From Membranipora membranacea (taxonomy: Eukaryota > Bryozoa > Gymnolaemata > Cheilostomatida > Membraniporidae): 60,000 nucleotides of DNA. Below are positions 48,056 to 59,720 of this stretch, one piece after another. The stretch is from NCBI GenBank assembly GCA_914767715.1, contig OU612074.1:13566062-13626061 (forward strand), in the 5' to 3' direction. Under the pieces are notes generated by a model. The model was not told where the DNA came from. It made no database searches and saw only the letters and a program-made list of their open reading frames with translations. How positions within the stretch are numbered: the stretch's first letter is position 1; every line of letters begins with the position of its first letter. A program made the position numbers and the translations under genes.

Positions 48056-49400
48056 CAAAGGTCTCTTTTTTAAACGTCGCTAATCCTCGAGCCTACTAAC
48101 ATCGCAAATATCGAAACTCAACAGAAAATGTTTGATGCAAATTTGTAATTATGATTCGCTGCGGGTAGTAGATAGAAGCATAAAACCTTAAAGACACTGG
48201 GAAGTTGAATATCAATGTTAAATATTGTGCTGTGGATAATTGTTTAGTATTTTCAGGTCGTTGGAATCATTCTTTTCACTTACTAAGGTCGTTTACTGTC
48301 ACCTCAGAATCCATTACTGCTGTCATGAAAGGGATGCTTATCAACATCTAGCAGATATATTGACATACCATTTTTTATTGTACTGTGATGTACGATTTAG
48401 CCAGTGATCGAAGCCTTCAAGAGGTATTGACACAGCTTGACTGAGTGCTATTTTTGCTTATCTGTTTTTTTTTTCTCTTGCTGACAACGCTTTGGTTTTC
48501 CCAGATGAATCAAGCCAATTTCTTTTTGGCCCTGAAATAAGTGCGCCGAAACACCAGAGTATTGCACCATGGTATATAGTCATCTACAAACTAACAGCCA
48601 TTTGTATGGCTTTCGCTGCATACAGGCATCAATCTTTTTTTAATCTAGCCTTGTTTAAGTTTTTTTTTCAAATGGCTGCCATTACCCTTGAGATCAACTG
48701 TTATTTGGCAACATTTTATTTGGAAGGTTGTGACATTACAATCTCATATTTTTGGCTGCATAGTGAAATAAACTTCATTTGACATTGCCGAAGTTAGAAT
48801 ATAAACAGACATGATTAAGTAATGTATTTACAGTTAAAAAGTATAGCAGAGTTCTGCGTAAGTAAGTGTGTGACAAAAAAATATTAATTTTAATACTGTG
48901 GTTATCATAAGTTAAGGTAATTTGTAACTAGGAAAGAGTTCTGAATAATGTACAATAAAAGATCAACATCAATTTTTCTTCAAAAATATATCACTGACTA
49001 AATACCACCCTTTCCTTTCTGCCAACAAAACTAACCAAGCGTTGACCTTTGATCTCAATCATGAGCCCACTGTTCTTCCCGCTGGCGCGTGATACCGCTC
49101 TCACACTAGGTCGAATTACTGGCAGTTTGTGCAGATTCAACGCATTTTCAAGCTTGGAATTCATATAGATTGGTTCCCTCGGGATGGGAAAGTTCAGCTC
49201 ACCCACTTTCCTATACATCCACAATGTTACACAATGAGACAATTGAACAATGTGGCTAACAATGATTTGGCAATGATAGTAAGGATAAGGTGGGTCTTGT
49301 TGCATACAATGATACATACTGATACAGATCTTGCGTCTCCAGGAACACGTTTTATATCGTGAAGTTATTGTCAACAACCATAGTAAAGATCATCGTTAAA
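48056..49400. other. No gene recognised
   Basis: A 128-codon - strand ORF (48991-49377) has mixed composition, but no start context or domain I recognise; it may belong to the same decayed unit as the OTU-like segment next to it. Confidence 0.35.
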
Positions 49401-49402
49401 AT

Positions 49403-49821
49403 TTACGCTGGATGGTCTAACAAGTTTTCTTTTATGTGTCCTGAGGCCTGTACAGGTGATGAAACCACAGCTGTTAGAGGAGTCACATCAACACTTTGCT
49501 CTCTGCCTGAAGTTCTATCTGCGGTGATCTTGTTATCACTGTAATATTGGTTAAATCTTGTCCCAAGTGCTATTAAATGTTCTCCATTGTTTTCTGGTAA
49601 ATGATCGAGGGACAATATATGGCTCACTTGGGTCAAATACGTTTTGGCCATCTGGTCAAATCAGAATATTTGATTCTGTTGTAGACGATAAAACAAGTAT
49701 CCTGGATACTCAGTATTTCTGCAAGTGCCTGAATCACGATATTGTCACCATATATCCCGTCTCTACCCATGGAAACAAGGTAATCTGCTCGAGCGATGCT
49801 GGACAATAATGATGATGCCAA
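49403..49821 (-). pseudogene. Possible OTU-type cysteine protease remnant
   Basis: The - strand frame from 49821 contains GRDGIYGDNIVIQALAEIL, like the (D)G.WGD...LQALA segment after the catalytic Cys loop in OTU domains. It is followed, in a shifted frame after a stop at 49633, by PSEPYIVPRSF. The catalytic Cys motif DGNCLF was not found upstream. OTU domains occur in transposon-linked genes of invertebrates. Low confidence. Confidence 0.3.
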
Positions 49822-50027
49822 ATGTTATTTTGTCGTATCAGCACCAACCTCTATTTTTGTCATGAGCAGCTGTGGCAATGTTCCTCGAAGATTACCGATT
49901 GTTTTCTTTGCAACAAAATAGAAATTACTAGTTCAGATGGCAACACACATCCATGGCATTGTCTAGCACAACACATCCGATGTTTTAACCTCTTAGAGGC
50001 GAAAGGTTTTCAGAGCTGGTGGCTATC

Positions 50028-50350
50028 CTAGTTTTTTTCAGCCGAGTAAAGTGTAGCATTTATAGTGGTGTTAAAGCTGGTTTTTTTTCCCAAAACCCTT
50101 GTAAAAGGTGGTGTCGTCAGCATATTTTTTACGACTTGAAAATCATCAGCAACAAGATCTTTTATATAAGAAAGCCACAGGAGTGGTCCCAGTTTCGTTC
50201 CTGGTGGAGTACCTAAGCTTCTATCAATAAAATCTGAAAAAAGTGCCAATTTACTCTTACACATTGATTTTTCCGCTACATAATGTATTTCAATATTAGG
50301 CTGTAGCTTATCAAATGCCTTTGAAAAATATAAATGGTATGGTCACTGGA
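50028..50350 (-). pseudogene. Decayed LINE reverse transcriptase fragment
   Basis: The - strand encodes FSKAFDK, then LGTPPGTKLGPLLWLSYIKD, a degraded G.PQG(T)LGP.L..IYINDL motif. A shifted remnant of the active-site region follows near 50110 (VVKNMLTTPPF, where a YADDT-like block is expected). No intact frame. Confidence 0.6.
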
Positions 50351-50849
50351 GTTATCTTCCCCCATAGGGGGCGCTTATGCACTACACACCTGAAGTGGAT
50401 AAAGGGTTATTAAACACTACTAAGCAATACAGAGATATGATGTTTAAATTAGATTTATCAGGCCATAGCAAAGAGCTAATCATGATTGGACAACTGAAAG
50501 AGTTCACAGGGTCATAAATAAGAACATTTTAACAGACTTGTAATCACATCAGGGTTGCCATAGTGAGTAATAAACACAATAAAGATGAGACACCGAACAT
50601 ACAAGCCAGTGAACTGTCTGAGTAGATTTGTCAGCTAACCACATTGTTAACCACAGCCAATGTCAAGATGACTCACTGGGATTATGATAAACTTCTGTTA
50701 TGCCTAGAATGCATACTAGGGACATCATTAATGACATGTACAGCATTCAGTATAATAACACTACTACTACCACTATCATCATATCCACTGCTGCTTAGTA
50801 ACTGTAAACTGGGTCTGAGTGCTGTTGTATCCTACTGCTACCTAGTTAG

Positions 50850-53800
50850 TCACTGAGCTGTATAAAGTTTCTTGGCAGTTGCTTCATGTATCTTTTCATG
50901 GTTGGTTGCCTGAGTGCTGAACTGCTTGGGTGTTATGAGGCTTGCTAGTAGCTTGTTCACATCTCTTCTGTCGGTAGCCTTACAGATCTCACCATATCGT
51001 GATGAGCTTATGTGGGTAGTTGTGACATCATGCCATAGCTGACATGATGCCTGCTCCTTAGTGAGATCGGCAACTTCGGTGACATACTCAGCAGATGTCT
51101 TCTCAATCTATATAGAACAAATAATATACTGAGGTGATAGACGGTGGTTCATAGGTATACAGATAGAAGGCAAATTCTTCAGATGTGTTAGGTAGGTTAG
51201 TGACATGCCCCTTCGACAAGATGATTTTGAGAGCAATCGGGTTTAGGATTTTGGGCTATCATCATAGATTTGGCTTGGTTTTTTTTGTAGTTACTCAGGA
51301 GGGGGTATATACCATATATCTCTACACTTATACAAACAGATCACATAGATGTTAGTGGTCGCTGGATATTCATCGGTTGTGTGTAGTATAGTTATTTCTA
51401 TGGCAATGCATTATTCGCAAGATTTGTCTGAGATGTTAGAAGACCATTGCTAACCTGAATTTCCTTGATGTAACTCTCCTCTGCTGAGCCACAATAATCG
51501 TGGTCTGTCACAACCCCATAGGCATTAGCTGGCTGATATAGCCGTAGGACTGGCATATTTCCGGCATCTCCTCTATAGTTAAGAACCGTACTTCTAAAGC
51601 GTGCAGCGTATGAGGAGTTGTTACGGAACTTCTGAGGTCGGGATCGAATGTATATGGTTGTGTGGGTTTCAGTTGTGCAGCTTTCTTAGGACTTCCTCTG
51701 TATACTTTGGCCTTGTGGAACTTCTGGAGCTTCTACAAACAACAAAATGTCTTTAAAATATCGCGCCTTGTCTTTTAAATGCATAATAATAACAACTTTG
51801 TGTCAGCTTATTACATATTGATGGCAATCAGCATTATACCTAATGTGACAACACTGTGAGAGATTACTAGCACATGCAAAACAATCGTGCAGACCACCTA
51901 AAGGCTCAAGCAGACTGGCACTTTTCTGGGCGAATGTGCTGTGCGATGCGGCTGGCGGCGCCGTGGGCGGCACGCGCTGGGCCATTCGCGCCGCTTTGTC
52001 TTGGATCAGGCATGTTAGATATTTTCGCGGGCCGCATTCTTCTGATTGGTCAACACAATAGTTTCTCACATCGACTCCACTAAACTTTTTTATTTGTCCT
52101 CCATCTTTGAAATTTATTCTTAAACTGAAAGTCGCAAAACAGATTGGATCTCTGATATTCTCTACAACTTCTAACTACACATACATCAACATGGCTAGAC
52201 CTGCTATAAAGTTTCCAGATGATGTAATTGAGAAGTTCATCAATCTTGTGAGAGAGAGAAGCTGTCTTTATGACTTCAAACATAGAGACTATAAGAACCA
52301 GCCAGTGAAAGATAACAACTGGGCAGAGATTGCAGGTCTTATGGACTGTCCTGGGGAGGGTGAGTGACCGAGAGTGAGACTATTTTAAGACACCTGAAGA
52401 AGATACGATTCTGGATTTGCCTAATTGATATGGAACTCAACAAGTGATGACAAATTTTGAGTAACAGCTACTAACTTTGTTGAACGCATCATATCATGTT
52501 ATTGATTTTTAATTGAGAAACAATTGTTGTACTTATTATATATATATATCTCGACTTTTTCTTTGACTGAACATAACTGAAAGACGAAATTGTGCCTTGA
52601 TGAGCAAGGGGTACTCCCTGATCTCAGAGAGTTATGTAGTGATCTGAATTTTGTTAGGTCACTCTTCACTACATAATCATTAGAAGAAGTGCAGTATATT
52701 AATATGTCACTCAGTATACTTTATTATTCTGTTAATTTTGTCTATGGTACTCATGATAGGTTTGGTTTTGTTTAATTGTTGGTTACATTTGGTTGGACAT
52801 CTCAATTCTCGATATATATATTCAGATCAAATTGGTAAAAGTAAGATGTATAGTCAATAAAAAACTATACAAACAAATCTGATATAACTTTCAGTTTGAA
52901 GGGAGGTCAGTGACTGAAATTTTATCAACTCAACTGAGATCCCCAGGGTGCTAGATTATAGAAGGATGGTATGGCTCCATCTGCTCTTCAATGCATTTCA
53001 TTTGAGTTATTTCATTTACTTATTGCAGGTGAAAGAACAGCAAAGGCGTTCAAGAATTTACGGGATACCTTTGTGAAAAACAGAGCGAAGCTTGCAAGTC
53101 TGCCGTGCAACAGATCTGGAGGTGGCGCAGGGAGTTCAGTGCCAGAGGGGGAGCAGTTACCAACATGGAAATGGTACAAGACGATGTTGTGGCTGGAACC
53201 ATACCTGTCACGTACACGGTAAGTTTCCAGTATAAACTTTTCAAAAATGATAGATTTTGATATCGTGTTACAAATTCCAATTGATACAGTCATAGGCTTA
53301 CCTACTGTCGCTCAGTTCGTTGGAGTGAATTAGGATATTGATATTACATCAGAAAATTGGTTATGTCTGAAAATGAGTTTGTTCTAATTGGAGTATGCGG
53401 TACTGTGATAATAATAATAATAACCCAATTTCAAGCCTGAAAACTGGGCCAACGGCTGCCTTCACATTTTGTACTTTATTATCTGCAGATGTATAGTCTA
53501 CATGTACAAATGCCAGAGAAAAATGATAGGCCCCTACGCTCACACATGTATTAGTGAATGATTTGATCTTTTTAACTTAATGACACATTTATTTTCCAGC
53601 ACTGTGAGTAGCATTGCCCCTCAGTCAAGCATACAAGAGACTGCTCCTGCTATTACACCTGCTACAACTGCTACAACTGCGACTCCTGCTACTCCTGCTA
53701 CTCCTGCTACCGTCACCTGTGAGCCACAAGTGCCAAGCACCTCATCGGTGGTGACCAGCTGTCCACCACCCAGTACACCGACCAACACATCAGACGTTGA

Positions 53801-55074
53801 GACAAGGCCGCCTAGTAGAAATTCTTCTAAAAAAAGAAAACTCTCCGGGTCCAATGAGCAGTCGGAGCAGACCACTATGTTTTTAGAGAGGTGGGACAAG
53901 TTTGTAGCTAACAGGCCTGTCAAGTCAAGAAATGAGACATTTGCTAAGGAAGTTGCTGAGTCCTTGGACTACATGAACAATAAATACAAGGAGGAGATGG
54001 TAAAGAGACAAATTAGAGACATAATATTTAAGGCCACATTTGAGAATATTCCACCATCTATCTCCAATCAGCAGACTGCCCCTCTACAGCAGTCTGTCCT
54101 TCAGAACTCTCTCACCCCTCTAGAGAGAGTTGACTCATTTCATAACGAGAACATGCCTGACTCATTTGTCAACTTTTTGCACAGCACGTGACTTTATTTA
54201 TTAAACCAACCAGCACCTCATTTAAATTTGTTTCTTTTGCCCACTGTTCATTTTATAAATATTAATTAACCGATGATACCTCCAGCAAAATATCAACTCA
54301 CTGTATTTTTAACGTCTAATATTCTGTTTTTCCTGTTCATAATATTATACATTATTTCAATTTACTCATTATACCCTCAGCGGAATCTCAAATAATCAAA
54401 TCACTGTACATTGCCTTTTTTATATAAAACAATCATATCCATTTTTGTTTACAACCATTCAAGATCTGTTTTTTTTTTGTGTTGCCTACCTGGGTACATG
54501 CTTGCTCGAAGTGTATCTCGCCTGATCTCCGAATACTAGATAGGCTGCAGAGTACAGTCGCCACATGTTTACAGTGTGCAGAGGAATCCTGACCTGCTCC
54601 ACATTCACACTGTGCCTCTGCTATGGTCGACTGTTTGTTGATGAGTATATCACATCGATACGTAACAGATTTCCTCATCTCGGCCCAAACCACACCATAG
54701 AAGTACATACCTTCTTCGTTCTCTGCCACTCTCACAAATCTGATAAACCTAAAACAGTACAAAAAGCTATATAAGAACCATATGGGGTAAGAAAATTTAT
54801 AGCTAGAAGGTAAAAGTAAACATGAATGAATGAATGGGCACAGCCAGACAATGAATAAATTAAGAATACTTACTTTTCATAGTACAAGTGCTTGAACTTC
54901 TCTTCAAATCTCTTCCCATTGGTATCTAGGTAGGCTTTGATTGTATCTTCTGTAACAACAGGTAGCCATGACTCAGTTGTGACATCCCTGTAAATACTGG
55001 GGTCTGGGAGAATCATAGAATACTCTGGTTCAGTAGCATGTAGAGGGATGTTCATCTGGTCCAAGGACTTCAAT
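50850..55074 (-). CDS. SWIM zinc finger plus YqaJ-type nuclease gene, frameshifted and truncated
   Basis: Four exons on the - strand: 55074-54874, 54748-54490, 51732-51455 and 51107-50850; the start lies upstream and is not placed. The second has the SWIM finger CECGAGQDSSAHCKHVATVL. The third has ACTQ|KLQKFHKAK and YTFDP, then RPQKFRNN. The fourth has WHDVTTTHISSSRYGEICKA and IHEATAKKLY, the N-terminal part of the YqaJ viral-recombinase nuclease domain. Such SWIM-YqaJ genes are multicopy in invertebrates. Exon three is one base short: the frame shifts in a run of three C (about 51640-51642), and adding one base would restore both the family sequence and exon phase. The catalytic Asp/Glu-x-Lys part of YqaJ is not found after 50850, where a stop follows at once. 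Confidence 0.75.
51915..52060 (+). promoter_or_regulatory. CpG-rich promoter candidate for the MADF gene
   Basis: A block of unusually high GC and CpG density (GGCGGCGCC, GGGCGGCACGCGC, TTCGCGCCGC) in an AT-rich region, followed by an inverted CCAAT box (GATTGGTC, about 52034-52041). It ends about 130 bp before the MADF start codon. Confidence 0.45.
52191..54191 (+). CDS. MADF (Myb/SANT-like) domain transcription factor, three exons, intact
   Basis: Exons 52191-52359, 53029-53218 and 53600-54191 (stop TGA) join in phase (GAGG|gtgagt, ttgcag|GT; CACG|gtaagt, ttccag|C) to give 316 residues. The MADF domain spans residues 1 to about 120: FPDDVIEKFINLVRERSCLY, the Trp in NNWAEIAGLM, GERTAKAFKNLRDTFVK, then TWKWYKTMLWLEPYL. 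A Thr/Pro-rich linker (repeats of ATPATPA) and a KKRK basic patch follow. The C-terminal helix region ERWDKFVANRP..SLDYMNNKY..EMVKRQIRDI occupies the place of a BESS-type interaction motif. Such proteins bind DNA; similar ones are also encoded by PIF/Harbinger transposons. The whole gene lies inside an intron of the opposite-strand SWIM-YqaJ gene. Confidence 0.85.
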
Positions 55075-56099
55075 CTAGAAATAATCAACCAGCTGACATT
55101 GAGACCTAACTGAGGTTGTGTCAGAGGCTTAATATTATCAGATGTGGCTGTTACAAGCTAAGGCAACCATAGCTTGTCATTAGGTCAAGATGATCATGAC
55201 CAGTACAGTAGTGATGATTCAAACCAAGCAGTAGGGGAGAGGGGGGCACATTGGGAAAAAAACACATTTTTTGACCTAGTTCTAAAGGGATAATACACTT
55301 CTGATCTCTGTTTGGTAGCCGATGGAGCGCAGAAAAATGTATGTACATACATAAACTCTTTATTTGTAATTCAAAACCCCTTGATCTGCTCAAATGTGCA
55401 TTCTAAATTGTAGTTGTGCATCTCCAACAAGAAATAAGACAACTAACAGAATTGCTTGTGATCTGAAAAAAGCTGATTTTGTGAGCAGTTGTGTGCTCCT
55501 ACCTCTTGGTTAGCGTTTCAATTGTACAGATACTCATGAGTACGCATGTGCAATAATGATGACCTTTGGACTTTAGCTTGTTATTTTTTAACAGCCCAGC
55601 TTTACACTTTTATTACCATAAGGTCCAGTTTTGTCTCTGTGGTGCATTTTGTGTGTGGTCCAATAGTCAGGGTACCATAGGATGGCATCCAGGAAACACA
55701 TCTCCTGACCATACGTCTTCTCCAGCAATCAATTGGGCAATGGTTAAGAAGTTTTGTTTTTCTTATGATGTATGTGCCTTGGGAAGTAGTGACAACAAAT
55801 GATATGTAAAATGATAGGAATTCCCAAAAGAGATTAGGTAATCAAATCCAGGGCATATCTGTAATGTGCATTGTGGAACTCGTAAAGAAGCTTGTCGCCG
55901 AATATTATGATTTTATTTGGGATTATCCAGTCTGCTAAGGTTTTCATGTATGACAGATCTCCAAGGTGCTGTGGCGGTCTATCGAGCGGCTGCGGATGAC
56001 TTTTAAGTCAAACCAATGCTCCACCTTTTGAGTTTTGATTTTGAGTGTCAATTCACTGTCTGCTCAATAGCTCGGTCACAAGCTACACCTGAGAAAACC
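55075..56099. other. No gene recognised; possible SINE head
   Basis: Upstream exons of the SWIM-YqaJ gene could lie here but none was placed. Near 55966-56020 the + strand has GGTGCTGTGGCGGTCTATCG and ACTTTTAAGT, resembling a tRNA 5' half with its anticodon stem; a SINE remnant is possible. Confidence 0.3.
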
Positions 56100-57777
56100 C
56101 TATGTCAACAGCTCTGGTAAGAAAAACTACCTTGTCCGTGAGCCACACTTGGATGTGATTCCAAATAAACCATTTCCATGTAATATAGTGTACCATAGCG
56201 AGCATAGTCTGTGTGATAGTAGGCAAAGAACCATGGAAGCAAATGGCGGAGAGAGTCTGCGATGGCATTGCCAGTTTGATTCTCGTGTAGCTGCTATGAA
56301 GGTCAAAAGGTTCGAGACCATATCTAAGTAATCCACCCAGAACTTGAATGTTGGACTTGCTACAGACTTTTCAACAACAAAATCTTTGAAGGAGGAATAC
56401 ATAGACTCTTCAATCTCAGATAACTGACCGTTTATATCTGGTCTTCTGCTCGGATCATTCAACTGTCTAGCCAGATCAAGACTCAATCTGTTCAGGTTTT
56501 GATAATCAACAAACTGATCAATGAGGATGTCATAGAGAGTCTCGGCAAGGGTTTTGTTTGTATTGGTGGTCAAGCAGAATAAGAATGCCATTTGTATGAT
56601 GGGCATAGTACCATGTCCAGATTTAGTCCCCTCAAAGAAATCTATGTTGTCCCAAACCAAGCATATGAGGTCACCATGAACAACCGGCTCCGGAATTTGG
56701 TGTAGGTTTGTATTGAGGTGTTGGGCTAAGGATGTTTCATAGTTTCTTATAGAATCGTAAGAAGCAAGACTTAGTGAGCAAACCTATAGAGGATATCAAT
56801 GAGCTCTTTCGACCCTGTCCGATGTTTCACTGTAAAGCCCAATGAAAAAGCTTTGTGAGATGAAAGTTTTCGTTTTGTGAAGAGACAGATGAGGTCTATG
56901 CATACTGAAATATGTTTCACATTATCACCATGATGTATAGGTTGCCCTGATCTTGACGCTATGAGTGAGCATATAAAACTAGAGAAGCTCTGGGGGCACC
57001 AACTGCTCAAACTCATTCATGTTGATATGAGCTGAAGTCAAAGCCCAGGAAAGGTGGGAGGAATGGGCCTGGATGGAATTCGATAGCATTAGCTGACTCA
57101 TGTGAGCTGTGCTGACTGGGTTGTAATGACTGACCACTTGGAACAGACTTACTGCCTGATCCGATGCTGCCTGAAGTTGTATCTTACTAACTCTCACTCT
57201 CACTGTCTTTGCATAGCATGTCTGGCGAAGACAATGTCACCCTCCTTGCTTGATTGTGCTTGAATAATGAGCTCAGAGTAGTCCGCCACCAATCTTTGTT
57301 ATAGAAATAAAGAAGCAAAGAGTACTAGGTCCTCATATTCCTGCTTTCTGACTTACTTGACAAATGTATTGGCCAGAGATCTCAGCTTATATATCTTGGT
57401 CAATCAGTCATTTCTGAATGATAGGCCAAAAGTAGCGTTGGTAGGTATTGGCGTATAGCTCACGTTCAACTGTAGGCTTCTCTGGCTTTTCTTGCCTAGC
57501 GGGACTGCTTGCGTGTGTAATCTTTGAAGCAACTTCTGTGGTACCTTGCCTCTCTGGCTACTAGGTCTATATGACCACCATTCAGTCTTAGAAGGCGGTT
57601 GTCCCCTTTCGCTTCAGCTGTGTCTGTGAGTGTGCCTGTGATTGTCACAGCTTTGTTTAGCTCGTCTTCAATAGTCTTGCCTTTGACGCGGGTATACTTA
57701 ACTTTTCTCTGGCATATAATACATATCTCTTGTAGGACGTGACCCTTGTTTTTAACTGAAGCAGAGGATCTGGTCAT
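56100..57777 (-). pseudogene. Decayed member of an uncharacterised multicopy invertebrate gene family
   Basis: Blocks in order on the - strand: 57777-57496 starts with ATG and has a C2HC-like zinc site (CIICQR ... LVAREARYHRSCFKDYT). 57203-56979 ends LVPPEL; 57016-56771 has HISVCIDLICLFTKRK and LGFTVKHRTGSKELIDIL. 56660-56127 has VWDNIDF, then FWVDYLDMVSNLLTFIAATR, and a shifted block reads SLRHLLPWFFAYYH and ARYGTLYYMEMVYL. I recall this layout from repeated genes of unknown function in cnidarians and molluscs. At least three frameshifts (after KQSR near 57496, near 56985 and near 56262) mark it as broken. Confidence 0.6.
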
Positions 57778-57939
57778 TTTGGAAGATGGCTTGTTAACAA
57801 AAGAAAGTGTCTGTGAAGTCTGTGAGCAATGAAATTGCCTGTTTATTTTTATCTTTTATCTACATTCAGTGATTATTTATTGGCGTAACACCACCTGAGT
57901 ACATTGTCTAGATGAAGGTTTATATCTGCTATGACTTTT

Positions 57940-58560
57940 TACCTTTCACAAAAAGGTTGGTGTCGTCCGCAAAATAGTGTAGGGTCAAAATAACCTCATT
58001 TAAATCATTTATGTGAAGAATAAACAGTGTGGGAGTCATGATCCCTAGGAAACACCACAAGTTACTGGAAGATTTGAAGATTCTGATTTAATAGATTGAA
58101 GCCTTGAGCACATATAGCTTTCAAACTATCTGACCATTTTTCTGTCAAAGCCATACTAAAACTGAAGTTTATTGAGCAAAATATGATGGTTAATTGTGTC
58201 AAAGGCCTTAGCAAAATCAATAAAATATCCCTATTATTGCACCTCCCTGGTTTAAAGCACTAAAATGCTCTATTGCTGAAATTTGAAAGTGCATCAACTA
58301 TCCCTTTATTTTTTGGAAATATAGATATAGACATCTGGCGGTAATTACAACATGAAAATCTTCTGCCCTTGTTCTTTTCATCAAATCAGGTACCATTGAT
58401 TTTAGGATGCTCTGATTTATTATAAGTAAGCGGAGAAGTTAAATATTTAGATGATGATTGATATACTGGGCTGAAATTTCATTAGGGCCTGTTGATTTAT
58501 GTTCGTTTAAAAATGCAATTTCCTGAGCTATTTGCTATTTTTAGACTGTTCGTGTGCACT
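57940..58560 (-). pseudogene. Decayed LINE reverse transcriptase fragment
   Basis: The - strand carries, in several frames, LNEHKSTGPNEIS, then IFIDFAKAFDTINHHILLNK and FILHINDLNEV..HYFADDTNLF. These are RT motifs in the right order with an intact FADD core, but stops and shifts separate them. It is related to, but clearly distinct from, the intact LINE at 3-8 kb. Confidence 0.7.
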
Positions 58561-59269
58561 GAGCCGTCAGTCTCATCTATAATTTCTTTAGGATTTGAGA
58601 AGCCTTTCATGGCATACTGGGAAAGTGATACAAATGGTTTCTAGTTCCATATTGGTATCCTCAGGTTTTGCACATGATCAGTTATTAGCAATAGTCAATA
58701 AGAAATCTTTTCAAAAGCATATCAAGCTCCCAAATCTTAATTATTCTATGGTCAGTGGTTACAGGGTCACTTTAGCAATCTATGCTAGTTCACAGCACTT
58801 GAATAATGAGAGTGGTAGGTTTACTGATGACTGATGGTATTGATATAATCTTGTAGATAATCTTTTATTAATTCTACGCAATATCTTGTCGTACTATTTC
58901 ACCGTAAAGTCTGAAAAGATGTTATAAAAAAACAATGGTAAGGCTCTAGAGTCAATTAGCTTGAATTAATATATAAAATACAAGCATACATGTATATGCG
59001 AAGTATGCAAATACAGAAAGAAATGCTGCAAAGGAGTGTTTACCAAGAGTTTGTGTAAAAATAATATGGTAATAAAAGGAAAATATCGTACCTTTAGCTC
59101 CTTCCAAGTGTGTGCTTTCTTATGATGGTACGTTCTTGATTATGACTTGGAAAATCGCATCTTAAATATTCCAGTCTGAGAAAATGTAAATAATAGTATT
59201 TAAATGTGTACGCAGGGAGAAATAATATATTACATGATTCTCCTCTGGCACTTGATAGGTAACTGACAG
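58561..59269. other. No gene recognised
   Basis: AT-rich. One 79-codon + strand ORF (58595-58834) has no domain or splice support. Confidence 0.4.
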
Positions 59270-59470
59270 AGGACCGAATTGACCCTAGACACCGAGTTCA
59301 GACTTGGGCAACATAACAATAGGGACACCAGGCTGACCAGTTCTCTAGACCAATCGCACGATAGCAAGAGGGCACCGAAACCAAGATCAAACGAACTCCC
59401 ACCATTGTCCGAAGGCTCCCGCAACACTCACTCCAAGCAGCCAGCACTAAGCCACTCCATGCCAGATTAA
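59270..59470 (+). CDS. Possible terminal exon, hydrophilic product
   Basis: After an acceptor-like site (GTAACTGACAG) a frame is open for 66 codons to TAA. It is GC-richer than its surroundings and encodes a Ser/Pro/Arg-rich hydrophilic stretch (DSKRAPKPRSNELPPLSEGS). No upstream exon was found. Family unknown; it could be a chance ORF. Confidence 0.35.
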   Translation, partial: RTELTLDTEFRLGQHNNRDTRLTSSLDQSHDSKRAPKPRSNELPPLSEGSRNTHSKQPALSHSMPD

Positions 59471-59646
59471 GCAGTTTTAAGGATTAGTGAATGTCATTTT
59501 ATTATGCTATGACAACTCTGACGAACTCATTGATACCAAATTACCAGATTACATCTAACAATTGAAATAAAACTTCACTCAGACTTAACGTAAAATCGTT
59601 ATTGTTATCTTATCAGCTATCTTTACAGTCACTCACCTATACTTAC

Positions 59647-59720
59647 TTGGCTGAACAGCAAAGAAGTCCTTGATAGCTTTGCCAGACTTTTCTTTCTTCT
59701 CCTTTCTTGGATCTTCCACA
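59647..59720 (-). CDS. Possible internal exon with PIP-box-like motif
   Basis: On the - strand the frame reads EDPRKEKKEKSGKAIKDFFA and VQP up to a strong donor (CAGCCAA|GTAAGT). A basic run followed by AIKDFF resembles PCNA-interacting or RFC1-like N termini (DIRxFF), but the usual Gln is absent. The acceptor and neighbouring exons are outside view or unresolved. Confidence 0.35.

Noticed and set aside
48492-48782. 96-codon + strand ORF.
   Set aside because: Composition and hydrophobicity look random, with no splice or domain support.
51803-52083. ORFs on both strands across the GC-rich block.
   Set aside because: High GC lengthens chance ORFs; the block is better explained as the MADF promoter.
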